Positions 34,627-42,829 are shown, numbered from the stretch's first letter. The stretch: DNA of 64,000 bases from CAWDPQ01 sp049642465 (GCA_049642465.1 JBAROV010000171.1:1-64000); one strand, 5' to 3'. The notes: a model not told the origin generated them from the letters alone. Made by a program: numbers and translations.

Positions 34627-35129
34627 CTCGCCAACTCCATCCGCACCCGTCGTCCGGCGGTTTGTGCCGCCGGCGTGTCGAACGTGTGCGGCGCGCCCGC
34701 ACTCGGATGTCCGATGCGCCGGTAGAGAGACAGCATCGCTGAGCCGTCGCGCACGGTCGGGTGTTCGGCGATTTCGAGGGCGTGACGCAGTTCATGGCCG
34801 ATGAGTGCGATCAATTCGAGCGGCGACAGATCTCCGCGGACCTGAATCCTCAAGTAGCGCTGCTCTCCTGCGATCGGCAACAGCAGCAGCCGCCCCGCCA
34901 GCGTCGTCGGCAGCGTCGGGACCCGCTCGATGTAGACGATCACGTCGGTGGTGTTGAGCGCGGTGACCAGTTCCGCAAAGGTCCTGGATCGCGCCACCCC
35001 TCTCTGCAGCAGTTCGACGATGTGCGCGTCTGTCGATCGAACGCGACGATCGGGCGCTGAAAGGAGCGATGTGGGATCGGGCGCCACGACGAGAGTAACC
35101 GAGAGCAATGCGGGAACGAGCCACAGCAT
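34623..35129 (-). CDS. Exported HExxH-containing protein of unknown function
   Basis: A 168-residue protein with a short signal peptide (MLWLVPALLSVTLVVA). The only recognisable motif is LIALIGHELRHALEIAEHP (HExxH plus a nearby Glu/His), suggestive of a small zinc metallopeptidase. No third ligand can be assigned with confidence. It converges with sixA. About 155 bp without an evident gene separate it from glgC. Family not recognised. Confidence 0.65.
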   Translation of the reverse strand: MLWLVPALLSVTLVVAPDPTSLLSAPDRRVRSTDAHIVELLQRGVARSRTFAELVTALNTTDVIVYIERVPTLPTTLAGRLLLLPIAGEQRYLRIQVRGDLSPLELIALIGHELRHALEIAEHPTVRDGSAMLSLYRRIGHPSAGAPHTFDTPAAQTAGRRVRMELAS

Positions 35130-35284
35130 CGGAGCCTCCGGGGTCGCTCGCGATCTGAAGTCTGAAAGGCAGGGAGCCGGAATGAAGCGTCAGACTTCAG
35201 CGTGCGATTGCAGGCTTAGACGAAGCGGTGCGGTGGGTTGTTTAGGAAGCGATGAAAATAGCAGTGACGATCGGTGTGACGCGC

Positions 35285-36541
35285 TCAGGCTGTCACACCA
35301 CTCATCACTCGCGCGCCTTTGGGAACGATGATGATGCCGTTGCGGATCATGTAGCCATCGGCATCTGCGTTCTGGATGTGCTTGTCGTTCACGAGCCGGA
35401 CGCCGTCGCCAATGCGCGCGTTCTTGTCGACGATGACGCGGTCGAGCACGACGTTGCGGCCGATTCCGAGCGGGATCTGGGTTGGTTCCCCTTCTTCCTC
35501 GTAGTAGTCGGCGCCGAGCAGCACGCTGCGCATGATTCGGGCGCCGGCGCTGACGTGCATGCGGATGCCGACGACCGAGTCGCGAATCTCGCACTGGTCC
35601 AGGTAGCAGCCTTCGGCGACGATTGACGAATCGATCTGGCAGTTGTACGCGCGAGTTCCGGGCAGGAAACGTGGATGCGTGTAAATCGGCCAGCGCAAAT
35701 GAAAGAAATTGAACGCGGCGCCGCGCCGGGTCAACTGGATGTTGGCGTCGTAGAACGCCTCGATCGTTCCAACGTCCGCCCAGTAGCCGCGGAAGATGTA
35801 GGGATGCACCTGGTGCGTGTGAAGCGCCTTGGGGATGATCTCTCTGCCGAAATCGATGCCCGCCTGTTCGAGTGTTTCAAACAGCGCGTCGCGCGAAAAC
35901 ACGTAGATTCCCATCGACGCGACGAACGGCTTGTCGGGTGTGGTGCCGCCGATTGTCGATCCGCGGGGAATGCTGTTGCCGATCTGGGCGAGCCGCGCCG
36001 GGTTCGGCTTCTCTTCGAACGCTTCGATTTGCCCGTCCGTGTCGAAGCGGAAAATGCCCATCTCGGTGGCATCCGCTGCGCTGACGGGTTGCGCGGCGAT
36101 CGTGATGTCAGCGCCTTTCTCGACGTGCGTGTCGATCAGCTCACAAAAGTCCATCCGATAGAGGTGGTCGCCGGCGAGGATCAAGTAATGGTCGGCCTCG
36201 TAGCCGGCGAAGTGGCGCGCGGCCTGCCGCACGGCGTCCGCTGTGCCTTGAAACCAGTTGGAACTCTCCGGCGTCTGCTCGGCGGCAAGGACTTCGACGA
36301 AGCCGTCGGAGAAGACGTCGAGCCGGTAGGTCTGCGCGATGTGCCGGTTCAACGACGCGGAGTTGAATTGCGTCAGCACGAAGATTCGTTTGAGCCCGGC
36401 ATGGAGGCAGTTGCTGATCGGAATGTCGATGAGGCGGTACTTGCCGCCGAGCGGCACCGCTGGCTTCGATCGCATGTGGGTGAGCGGAAACAGACGGGCG
36501 CCGCGCCCGCCGCCGAGGATCAGCGTGATGACGTCGTTCAT
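35285..36541 (-). CDS. glgC: Glucose-1-phosphate adenylyltransferase
   Basis: A 418-residue enzyme producing ADP-glucose for glycogen. The nucleotidyltransferase N-terminus has LILGGGRGARLFPLTHMRSK and then KPAVPLGGKYRLIDIPISNC. Substrate motifs include WFQGTADAVRQ, YLILAGDHLYRMD and IEAFEEKP. A left-handed beta-helix C-terminal domain begins around residue 300. The ATG overlaps the stop of the upstream secreted-protein gene by 4 bp, so transcription probably begins at the PHO-box-like site near 37800. Confidence 0.94.
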   Translation of the reverse strand: MNDVITLILGGGRGARLFPLTHMRSKPAVPLGGKYRLIDIPISNCLHAGLKRIFVLTQFNSASLNRHIAQTYRLDVFSDGFVEVLAAEQTPESSNWFQGTADAVRQAARHFAGYEADHYLILAGDHLYRMDFCELIDTHVEKGADITIAAQPVSAADATEMGIFRFDTDGQIEAFEEKPNPARLAQIGNSIPRGSTIGGTTPDKPFVASMGIYVFSRDALFETLEQAGIDFGREIIPKALHTHQVHPYIFRGYWADVGTIEAFYDANIQLTRRGAAFNFFHLRWPIYTHPRFLPGTRAYNCQIDSSIVAEGCYLDQCEIRDSVVGIRMHVSAGARIMRSVLLGADYYEEEGEPTQIPLGIGRNVVLDRVIVDKNARIGDGVRLVNDKHIQNADADGYMIRNGIIIVPKGARVMSGVTA

Positions 36542-37755
36542 CGTTCCACCGCGATATCACGAGCCGTGCCAGCCTCAATCGTCAGCCGAGCTGGAGCGAC
36601 CAGGCTTGGTCCGGGCTGATCGTCATTGTCCAGACGAAATGCCTTTCTCAGCTCTGCGTCACACGTCGCTTCCGCAGTCTGGCCGGGCTCGGGACGCGGA
36701 TCGCATCGGAGGGTGAGGGACAGCAAACGATCGTGCGCGGGGGACGGGATGGCGATGCGCATTTCCCCCTGCCGCGAGACCACCAATTCGGGCCGCCCCC
36801 GGTCCGACCACCGCGTCGTGCCCTCCGAGTTCTTCACCCCGACGGCAATGCCAGCCGCGCGGCTGCCGAGGCGTAAGTCGACATACACGTAATCGCGCGG
36901 ATTGTCGACGCCGGCAGGACGTTCGGACGCGAGTTCCCGCGCCATCACGCGATAGATCCAGGGGTGGTCATCCATCACCGACTCGCGGCTGCGGTTCGAG
37001 AGATTCACTGGCAGCGGAGACATCCGAACGACGGCCAGCGATCGCCCGCGATCCAGAAACATATTGTTGAGCGTCGACACGAGCAGAAAGGGTGGGCGTG
37101 GACCAAGCCGCTCGTTCCGGATCACGCGATGATCGGGCCCCTGATAACGTGTCTGCATCACGCGACCGTTGCGGAGCTCAACCTCGTACGCCAGTTCGAT
37201 GTCGGTGGTGCGGCCCCAGCGCGCCATCAATGCGGGGCCCGGCGTTCCGCCATCTTCATGGCTGAAGATGATCGAATACCTCAGCCACCGTGAACCGGAC
37301 TCGTCCGTGTCTTCTACATACATCAAGAGCGGGAGGTCACTTGCCGTGCCGATGGTGTCAGGCCGCATTCCAATCGCCGGCGCGTTCGCCACGAGGTCGA
37401 AGCGTGGGTCGGTCGGCGCGATGACATCGATCGAGAGGTTCTGGATTCCTACGGCCTTGTCCTGCGGCCATAGTGAGGAGGATCTCACTCGCACCTCGTG
37501 CGGGCCCGGCTTGAAGGGTCCAAGCAGCGCCTCGTAATGCGGCCGCTTCGCCCCCAGGGTCAGCACGACGACCTGCTCAATCGTGTTGTCAACCACCACG
37601 TCCGCCGCTGCGGCGGGTGCACTGCCACTGCTATCGGATGTATTGAAGCGGAGCACTGCGTACGCGCCCTCTGGCGTCTTGAACATCACCCCCGTGACGG
37701 GATGCTGTTGAGACGCGAGCACGGACAAAGCTATGAGTATGGAATTGAGGCGCAT
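36538..37755 (-). CDS. Exported protein of unknown function, co-transcribed with glgC
   Basis: A 405-residue protein with a weak signal peptide (MRLNSILIALSVLASQQHPV). No domain is recognised with certainty. The C-terminal half (ASERPAGVDNPRDYVYVDLR, WSDRGRPELVVSRQG) looks beta-rich. Acidobacterial genomes carry many such secreted proteins. It is preceded by a PHO-box-like repeat 40 bp upstream and overlaps glgC by 4 bp, so it may respond to phosphate starvation. Confidence 0.7.
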   Translation of the reverse strand: MRLNSILIALSVLASQQHPVTGVMFKTPEGAYAVLRFNTSDSSGSAPAAAADVVVDNTIEQVVVLTLGAKRPHYEALLGPFKPGPHEVRVRSSSLWPQDKAVGIQNLSIDVIAPTDPRFDLVANAPAIGMRPDTIGTASDLPLLMYVEDTDESGSRWLRYSIIFSHEDGGTPGPALMARWGRTTDIELAYEVELRNGRVMQTRYQGPDHRVIRNERLGPRPPFLLVSTLNNMFLDRGRSLAVVRMSPLPVNLSNRSRESVMDDHPWIYRVMARELASERPAGVDNPRDYVYVDLRLGSRAAGIAVGVKNSEGTTRWSDRGRPELVVSRQGEMRIAIPSPAHDRLLSLTLRCDPRPEPGQTAEATCDAELRKAFRLDNDDQPGPSLVAPARLTIEAGTARDIAVER

Positions 37756-37794
37756 CGGTCTATCGGGTCTCCGGCACTAGCCCTAAGCTGCGTA

Positions 37795-37812
37795 TTTTAC
37801 GTAAACGTTACA
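37795..37812 (-). promoter_or_regulatory. PHO-box-like site upstream of the secreted-protein/glgC operon
   Basis: On the gene strand the sequence reads TGTAAC, 5 bp, CGTAAA; the pentamers start at 37796 and 37807, 11 bp apart, ending 40 bp before the ATG at 37755. It also lies 45 bp upstream of the divergent small gene at 37857. Confidence 0.65.
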
Positions 37813-37856
37813 CCGGTGACGGACCCGCTGGAGTACAAAGATCGTCCCCACTCATA

Positions 37857-38081
37857 ATGGAATCAAACCAGATGTTCACAAAAGAACTGACGCAGGGCGG
37901 ACACGTACGCCGATTTACAATCCGGGAAGCTGGGCACGGCTGGGAGGTGCGCGAGGAGCAGGACACGCGCGTCATTCGCCAGGTCCAGTACCAGGACTGG
38001 CATCGCGTCGAGCGTGCGCTCCTGGCGTTTCGAGAGCAGGTACTCGAGCTCGAGGAGAACGGCTGGCGAAGTCGCCAGTGA
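37857..38081 (+). CDS. Small soluble protein of unknown function
   Basis: A 74-residue protein (ATG 37857, or 37872 giving MFTKELTQGG). It is charged and appears to form a small beta-plus-helix domain (WEVREEQDTRVIRQVQYQDW, then HRVERALLAFREQVLELEE). No family recognised. It is placed between the PHO-box-like site at 37795 and the PhoB-like regulator gene, with which it converges. Confidence 0.55.
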   Translation: MESNQMFTKELTQGGHVRRFTIREAGHGWEVREEQDTRVIRQVQYQDWHRVERALLAFREQVLELEENGWRSRQ

Positions 38082-38094
38082 CCCGACCTGTCGG

Positions 38095-38775
38095 CTATTC
38101 CACGAACCGGTAGCCGAGACCGACCACAGTTTCAATCTGCGGTCCTGCCACTCCTAATTTCGCACGCAGCCGTCCGACATGGACGTCCACCGAGCGCGTT
38201 TCGATGAACCGATCGTAGCCCCACACGCGTTCGAGCAGCCGGTCGCGCGAGATGACGCGGTTTTTGTTCTGCACGAGAAAGCGCAGGAGTTCGAACTCCC
38301 GCCGCGTGAGGCGGACAGGCTGTAGGTCCACGGTGATCGCTACGGCGTCGAAGTCCGCGACGAGATGCGTTCCTCGGTACACGCTTGCGGCCGCTGCCGG
38401 CGCCCCTTTCCGCCTGAGTACCGCGCGGACCCGCGCTGCCAGCTCGCGGAGGCTGAACGGCTTGGTGACGTAATCGTCCGCGCCGAGATCGAGACCGATG
38501 ACGCGCTCGGCTTCCGAGGTCCGCGCCGTCACCATGATGATCGGGATGTGGGCGGTCGCGGGCGTGGACCGCAAGATCCGACAGACCTCGGTGCCGCTCA
38601 TCACTGGCAGGTTCAGGTCGAGGATCACGATGTCCGGGTGCTCGTCGGCGACAGCACGGAGCGCGGCATCGCCGCTCGAGACGATGGAGGCTTGCATCTC
38701 ACGCGAGCGCTCGAGCGCGTGCTTGATCAATCCGGCGATGTCCTGCTCGTCCTCGACGATCAGGACCCGCGCCAT
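38095..38775 (-). CDS. PhoB-like response regulator without adjacent kinase
   Basis: A 226-residue OmpR/PhoB-family regulator. The frame opens at 38850, but ATG 38775 begins the receiver domain exactly (MARVLIVEDEQDI). The phosphoacceptor is D53 in DIVILDLNLPV; the switch Thr and Lys are in IIMVTARTSE and GADDYVTKPFS. The winged helix contains DRLLERVWGYDRFIETRSVD and VHVGRLRAKLG. No histidine kinase gene is adjacent. A PHO-box-like repeat lies upstream, suggesting control by, or autoregulation within, the Pho system. Confidence 0.93.
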   Translation of the reverse strand: MARVLIVEDEQDIAGLIKHALERSREMQASIVSSGDAALRAVADEHPDIVILDLNLPVMSGTEVCRILRSTPATAHIPIIMVTARTSEAERVIGLDLGADDYVTKPFSLRELAARVRAVLRRKGAPAAAASVYRGTHLVADFDAVAITVDLQPVRLTRREFELLRFLVQNKNRVISRDRLLERVWGYDRFIETRSVDVHVGRLRAKLGVAGPQIETVVGLGYRFVE

Positions 38776-38850
38776 CTGCGTCACGCCAGCCAATTCTCCT
38801 CGGCGCGCGCCACCCTTCGACCGTCCGGGAGAGTCACTGAGCGTCTCCAT

Positions 38851-39200
38851 GACGCACGAGCGTACGAAGTGAAGGTTTCCTTGCCGTGACGAGAAGGTTA
38901 ATTGTGGGTTAACGGCCGGTCACGCGCGCAGTGTTGAAGGGACGAGGATCGGCGCGAGTAAGCGCCCGGTGGACGGCGAGCGACGTTCGGAGCGCGCGTG
39001 GCAGCCTATACCGCTGCAGGCGCGCTCCCCGCACGGCCGACCACCGGCCGCCTGCCAGCGTCGGCGGGGTCCGGGTGGTGGACGTCTTTAATGGAACAGC
39101 CTAAGGCGCGGACGCAACGAGATCGTGTCGTTTTCTCGGCATCCTTGTAAACAATCATGGGTCGCGATCCTGCGAACACTCGACGCGGTAGAGTAGCGAA
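38851..39200. other. Intergenic region without recognised gene
   Basis: About 350 bp between the PhoB-like regulator and the gene at 39201. It contains the PHO-box-like site at 38896-38914. The rest is GC-rich, and the one open frame across it (minus strand, 39006-39260) has unlikely composition. No tRNA, terminator or repeat was seen. Confidence 0.6.
38896..38914 (-). promoter_or_regulatory. PHO-box-like site upstream of the orphan PhoB-like regulator
   Basis: Two perfect GTTAA pentamers (38897 and 38908) are 11 bp apart. On the gene strand this reads GTTAAC, 5 bp, ATTAAC. It is about 120 bp upstream of ATG 38775 and 46 bp upstream of the alternative start at 38850. Confidence 0.65.
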
Positions 39201-40295
39201 GTGCATGCAGTCAAAGCGGCCACTCTGACGGCCTTCTACCTGTTCGACGTTGCGGAACAAATCGATTTGCCCCGTGTGCGCGGAACGGTTGGCGACGCAG
39301 CAACCCCCGCGCGGCTGGCGGGCGGCAGGGGCAGCCCCTCGTACCTGCAGTACACCCGGCCTCCCGTTGTGGTGGAGAGCGAAGCGTTGGGGTTCGGTGA
39401 GTTCGACGGTTTCAGGGCACGGGCCAAGTTCTTCGACTACGGCGTGCTCTCGCTGGGCTTGTCACGTCCGTTCACGGGTAACTGGAGCGACCTTGTCCGC
39501 GTCACGCAGCGGTACATCGAGAACGACGCGCTCGAGGAAAAAGCGGAAGCGTGCTGCCGATCGCTGGTGGCACGATTCGACACCGCCATGCGCGGCGTTC
39601 GGGCCAGGTTTCTCACGGAAGACTATCTGGTCGTGGCTGTGACGTCGCTCGAGACGTGCGCCACGGCCGAAGAGCTGATCGCGACGCACGGGCGAGAGAT
39701 CGCCCAGATTCTCCGTGGCGAGGTCCAGCCGCTCAGCACGCAGGAGCAGGAAGAGATCCTGCGGAACCGTCTCTCGTACTTTCCGGACGACCTCGTGATT
39801 CCCACCTGGAACGCGGCGTTCATCCACGATAGCGAGGCGGGAGCGCACGCCGCGCTCGAGATCGTGGAGTTCGCCAATTCACAGCTGCTCGAATTCCGCT
39901 ACTATGATGAGCTGCTCGACGTGGAACTGGGCCGGATCTACGGCCAGCTTCAGCGACCGCACTGGTGGGACTCGCTGTCGGGCCGCGGGTCTCTCCGCGC
40001 CGCGCATCAACTGAAGGCGCTGTTCATCGACGTCAACGAGATAACCGATCAGACGCAGAACGCGCTGAAGATGGTCGGCGACATCTATGCGGCCAGGCTC
40101 TTTCATTTGACCGCGTCGCGACTGGGGCTCGAGCCTTGGAAGGCCAGCGTCGAGGAGAAGCTCACGACGTTGAACGACATCTATCGTTTTGCTGTGGAGC
40201 AAGTCGGCATGTCACGCGGGCATCTGCTCGAGCTGACAATCATCGCGATCCTGGTGCTCGAGCTGGTGCTCTTCTTCATGGGCATCATGCGGTAG
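39201..40295 (+). CDS. RMD1/DUF155-like membrane-anchored protein
   Basis: A 364-residue protein that is cytoplasmic apart from one C-terminal membrane helix (LLELTIIAILVLELVLFFMG). The N-terminal half has FFDYGVLSLGLSRPF and the middle DDLVIPTWNAAFIHD, both resembling the RMD1/DUF155 family known from mitochondria and many bacteria. A helical region (residues about 205-335; ALFIDVNEITDQTQNALKMV) precedes the tail anchor. The family has no defined biochemical activity. Assignment is by remembered motif similarity and is moderate. Its end overlaps an antisense small gene by 84 bp. Confidence 0.6.
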   Translation: MHAVKAATLTAFYLFDVAEQIDLPRVRGTVGDAATPARLAGGRGSPSYLQYTRPPVVVESEALGFGEFDGFRARAKFFDYGVLSLGLSRPFTGNWSDLVRVTQRYIENDALEEKAEACCRSLVARFDTAMRGVRARFLTEDYLVVAVTSLETCATAEELIATHGREIAQILRGEVQPLSTQEQEEILRNRLSYFPDDLVIPTWNAAFIHDSEAGAHAALEIVEFANSQLLEFRYYDELLDVELGRIYGQLQRPHWWDSLSGRGSLRAAHQLKALFIDVNEITDQTQNALKMVGDIYAARLFHLTASRLGLEPWKASVEEKLTTLNDIYRFAVEQVGMSRGHLLELTIIAILVLELVLFFMGIMR

Positions 40296-40451
40296 TGTCG
40301 CTCGTGCAGCAGACGCAATCATCAGGGCCTGGTTCAAACGTTCCGCAAGCTCGCCGAACGCCTGAGCGGACCTCCGCAATTGAGCGTTCTCAGTACGGAG
40401 TCGTTCGAGTTGGGCTTCATAGAAGGCCATTCGGCTCTCCACCTCACTCAT
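40212..40451 (-). CDS. Small coiled-coil protein
   Basis: A 79-residue protein from ATG 40451, overlapping the preceding gene by 8 bp. The sequence FYEAQLERLRTENAQLRRSA and AFGELAERLNQAL has heptads with leucine, a likely coiled coil. The charged C-terminus is encoded opposite the end of the RMD1-like gene. No family recognised. Confidence 0.5.
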   Translation of the reverse strand: MSEVESRMAFYEAQLERLRTENAQLRRSAQAFGELAERLNQALMIASAARATLPHDAHEEEHQLEHQDRDDCQLEQMPA

Positions 40452-40713
40452 CGAACGCGCTTTCCGCAAACCGTGCGCCCGACGTCCAGTCCACTCGTCG
40501 CGCCGGCGGGCCGCCGTGCTCGAAGGCGATGCCACCATCCGCCTCGGACTCCGGTAGCATCTCCCACAGCCACAGGCGTACGCCGATCGCATGTTTGCGA
40601 TTTCCGCAGACGGCGCCGCGCCGCTCGATGATCCGGCTGTGCGCGATGTTCGTCTTCGGGTGGCAGGAGACGTACACCACACACCCGCAGGCGAGAGTCA
40701 ATGTGTGCGACAT
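40444..40713 (-). CDS. Small Cys/His-rich protein of unknown function
   Basis: An 89-residue protein; an AGGAG ribosome-binding site lies 8 bp before ATG 40713. ACGCVVYVSCHPKTNIAHSR, with a later RGAVCGNRKH, gives Cys/His pairs that could bind zinc. The remaining sequence shows no known fold. It is the middle gene of a three-gene set (40971 to 40212). Confidence 0.6.
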   Translation of the reverse strand: MSHTLTLACGCVVYVSCHPKTNIAHSRIIERRGAVCGNRKHAIGVRLWLWEMLPESEADGGIAFEHGGPPARRVDWTSGARFAESAFDE

Positions 40714-40728
40714 GTCACTGGCTCCTGG

Positions 40729-40971
40729 TTATGCGGCTGTTTGACGACAGTTGGCGGGTGTCGTGGGCGGCCACCATTGACGGACGTATGCGCCGTCCGC
40801 CGTGCGCGTCAGGAACTGTGAGTCCGTCAGAATCCTCAGCGCCCGCGCGCAGACATCCTGCGACAGGTTCCAGAGGCGCTGCGCCTGCCAGAATGTGAGC
40901 TTCAGTCCGGGGAGTTCCGCGTATTCCATTCGAATCAGTTCAACGGCATCGTCGATCGGCATGAGCGGCAT
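40729..40971 (-). CDS. Small winged-helix-like DNA-binding protein
   Basis: An 80-residue protein with a GAGGAG ribosome-binding site just upstream of its ATG at 40971. KLTFWQAQRLWNLSQDVCAR then ALRILTDSQFLTRTADGAYVR resembles a compact winged helix (helix-turn-helix plus wing). Such short proteins are frequent in Acidobacteriota with no assigned role. It heads a small operon downstream of, and in the same direction as, arsR. Confidence 0.6.
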   Translation of the reverse strand: MPLMPIDDAVELIRMEYAELPGLKLTFWQAQRLWNLSQDVCARALRILTDSQFLTRTADGAYVRQWWPPTTPANCRQTAA

Positions 40972-41064
40972 GTCAGCCTCCTCAGCGCAGATGGTAGGTG
41001 TCCCGTGTGACGGCTTCGCGAAGGGAGGCTATCGGAGTGGTAAATACTGCGGAGCGGCGCTCCG

Positions 41065-41448
41065 TTATTTCGAGCAGCAGAATCTCGCCGGTCCTGCAGC
41101 TTCAGGGAGCAGATCGACTTTACGCGCAAGGCGCCGCCGGTCGCGCGCCGAGGCGGGGACGTGGCCGACGGCATGCGCAGCGGCTGACAGGACGGCGGCG
41201 AGAACAGGATCGGGAACGTCGGCCAGGCGATAATGCACCCACAGGCCATCCTTCCGCGTGGCGACGAGTCCGGCGCGCCGGAGGTAGGCGAGGTGACGCG
41301 ACGTCATCGGCTGGGGAATGCCGAGGCTGTCGTGAATGTCGCAGACGCAGACCTCACCGTTGACGAGCAGGCCCAGGATGCGAAGGCGGGTGCGGTCGGC
41401 GAGGGCCTTGAACAGGGTTTCGAGCGAGGCGAGGCGGCGGTCTTCCAT
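41065..41448 (-). CDS. arsR: ArsR-family arsenic-responsive repressor
   Basis: A 127-residue winged-helix repressor from ATG 41448 (the frame opens at 41496, but the N-terminus MEDRRLASLETLFKALADRT is typical). The metal-binding motif is EVCVCDIHDSLG (CxC), and the recognition helix is QPMTSRHLAYLRRAGLV. As(III) binding releases DNA. It is divergent from arsM, and an 11-bp-arm palindrome lies between them. Confidence 0.9.
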   Translation of the reverse strand: MEDRRLASLETLFKALADRTRLRILGLLVNGEVCVCDIHDSLGIPQPMTSRHLAYLRRAGLVATRKDGLWVHYRLADVPDPVLAAVLSAAAHAVGHVPASARDRRRLARKVDLLPEAAGPARFCCSK

Positions 41449-41495
41449 GCCGGTATTATATGCGGCTTGACAGATGTAGTCCACTCGCCGTAGCA

Positions 41496-41525
41496 TTGAC
41501 TATATTCGTATTGGCGAATATAGTC
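41496..41525 (+). promoter_or_regulatory. arsM promoter with embedded ArsR operator palindrome
   Basis: A -35 TTGACT (41496-41501) and -10 TATAGT (41519-41524) are separated by 17 bp. The perfect palindrome GACTATATTCG, 6 bp, CGAATATAGTC spans 41498-41525, so a bound repressor would cover both promoter elements. The ATATTCG half-site is typical of ArsR operators. ATG of arsM is at 41548. Confidence 0.85.
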
Positions 41526-41547
41526 TCGAAGACACGAGGACACCATC

Positions 41548-42390
41548 ATGGCAGAGCTGAAAGACGCGATTCGTGAGAAATACGGCGAGGCGGCCACCCG
41601 CGCCGCGACAGGACAGCCCAAATCGGGGTGTTGCGGAACATCGTGTGGCTGCGGAGACCCGATCACGTCCGATCTGTACGAGGCGAGCGAAACGGCCGGC
41701 CTCCCCAAAGAAGCAGTCGAGGCGTCGCTCGGCTGCGGGAATCCCACCGCGCTCATCGACCTGCAGCCCGGTCAGACGGTTCTCGATCTCGGGTCAGGCG
41801 GCGGAATCGACGTGCTGCTCTCCGCCCGCCGGGTCGGTCCGACGGGGAAGGTGTACGGCCTCGATATGACCGACGAAATGCTGGCCCTCGCTCGCGAAAA
41901 CCAGCGGAAAGCCGGCGTCACGAACGTCGAGTTCCTCAAGGGCGACATCGAACACATCCCGTTGCCCGACAACTCCGTTGACGTCGTCATCTCCAACTGC
42001 GTGATTAATCTGTCCTCCGACAAGCCGCAAGTGCTGCGCGAAGCGTTTCGCGTGCTGAAGCCAGGTGGACGGTTCGCTGTCTCGGATGTCGTGGTCCGCG
42101 GCGAAGTCCCGGCCGACATCAGGCGCAGCGTCGAACTCTGGGTCGGCTGCGTGGCTGGGGCCCTCGAGGAAGGTGAGTATCGAACCTATTTGAGCGCTGT
42201 GGGTTTCGACGATGTGACGGTCGATCCGTGGCGCGTCTATCGCGTGGAGGACGCGCGCGAGCTGTTGACGAACGCCGGCATCGACGTCGGGACGGCTGCG
42301 GCCCAGGCGGACGGCAAGTTCGCAAGCGCATTCATTCGCGCAACGAAGCCCTCCGGGCGCACATGCTGCGGGCCGACGTGCTGCAATTGA
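41548..42390 (+). CDS. arsM: Arsenite S-adenosylmethionine methyltransferase
   Basis: A 280-residue enzyme that methylates As(III). SAM motif: TVLDLGSGGGIDVLLSARRV. The As(III)-binding cysteines include CCGTSCGCGDP near the start, SLGCGNPTAL, and NCVINLSSDK in the middle. A cysteine-rich tail (TCCGPTCCN) ends the protein. The product is volatile or less toxic methylarsenicals. The gene is directly downstream of the ArsR operator and 22 bp before arsC. Confidence 0.93.
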   Translation: MAELKDAIREKYGEAATRAATGQPKSGCCGTSCGCGDPITSDLYEASETAGLPKEAVEASLGCGNPTALIDLQPGQTVLDLGSGGGIDVLLSARRVGPTGKVYGLDMTDEMLALARENQRKAGVTNVEFLKGDIEHIPLPDNSVDVVISNCVINLSSDKPQVLREAFRVLKPGGRFAVSDVVVRGEVPADIRRSVELWVGCVAGALEEGEYRTYLSAVGFDDVTVDPWRVYRVEDARELLTNAGIDVGTAAAQADGKFASAFIRATKPSGRTCCGPTCCN

Positions 42391-42412
42391 GATCTCGTCG
42401 CGCTTCGGGTTC

Positions 42413-42811
42413 GTGAAAACCTATCTCTTCGCGTGCGTGCACAACGCCGGGCGGTCGCAGATGTCGGCCGCCTTTTTCAACGCACTCGCCAATCCTGTGA
42501 AAGCCCGCGCGATCTCGGCCGGTACCTCACCAGGTGACCGTGTCCACCCGGAAGTGGTCGCGGCGATGCAAGAAGTCGGGATCGATCTCAGCCGAGCGCG
42601 GCCTCAGAAGCTGACTGAGTCGTTGGCACGCACGGCCGATATGCTCGTCACGATGGGATGCGGCGATGAGTGTCCGTTTGTCCCCGGTCTACGCGTCGAA
42701 GATTGGCCGCTGTCGGATCCACAGGGAGCCGACATGGAGACGGTGCGCCGGATCCGGGATGAGATTCGTGACCGCGTCGACAATCTGATCGCGCGCGAGC
42801 GGCTCGGATGA
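42413..42811 (+). CDS. arsC: Arsenate reductase, low-molecular-weight phosphatase type
   Basis: A 132-residue protein from GTG 42413. The phosphatase loop CVHNAGRS (C8-X5-R14) is at the N-terminus. The region near MGCGDECPFVPGLRVEDWPL carries cysteines used for thiol exchange in thioredoxin-linked arsenate reductases, and the conserved aspartate is in LSDPQG. It reduces As(V) to As(III), which arsM then methylates. Convergent with pstA, 18 bp apart. Confidence 0.87.
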   Translation: MKTYLFACVHNAGRSQMSAAFFNALANPVKARAISAGTSPGDRVHPEVVAAMQEVGIDLSRARPQKLTESLARTADMLVTMGCGDECPFVPGLRVEDWPLSDPQGADMETVRRIRDEIRDRVDNLIARERLG

Positions 42812-42829
42812 AGATGCGCCCGGCATTCT

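Noticed and set aside
39006..39260. Minus-strand open frame of 84 codons in the 38.85-39.2 kb gap
   Set aside because: It overlaps the start of the RMD1-like gene, has no ribosome-binding site and its composition is not protein-like.
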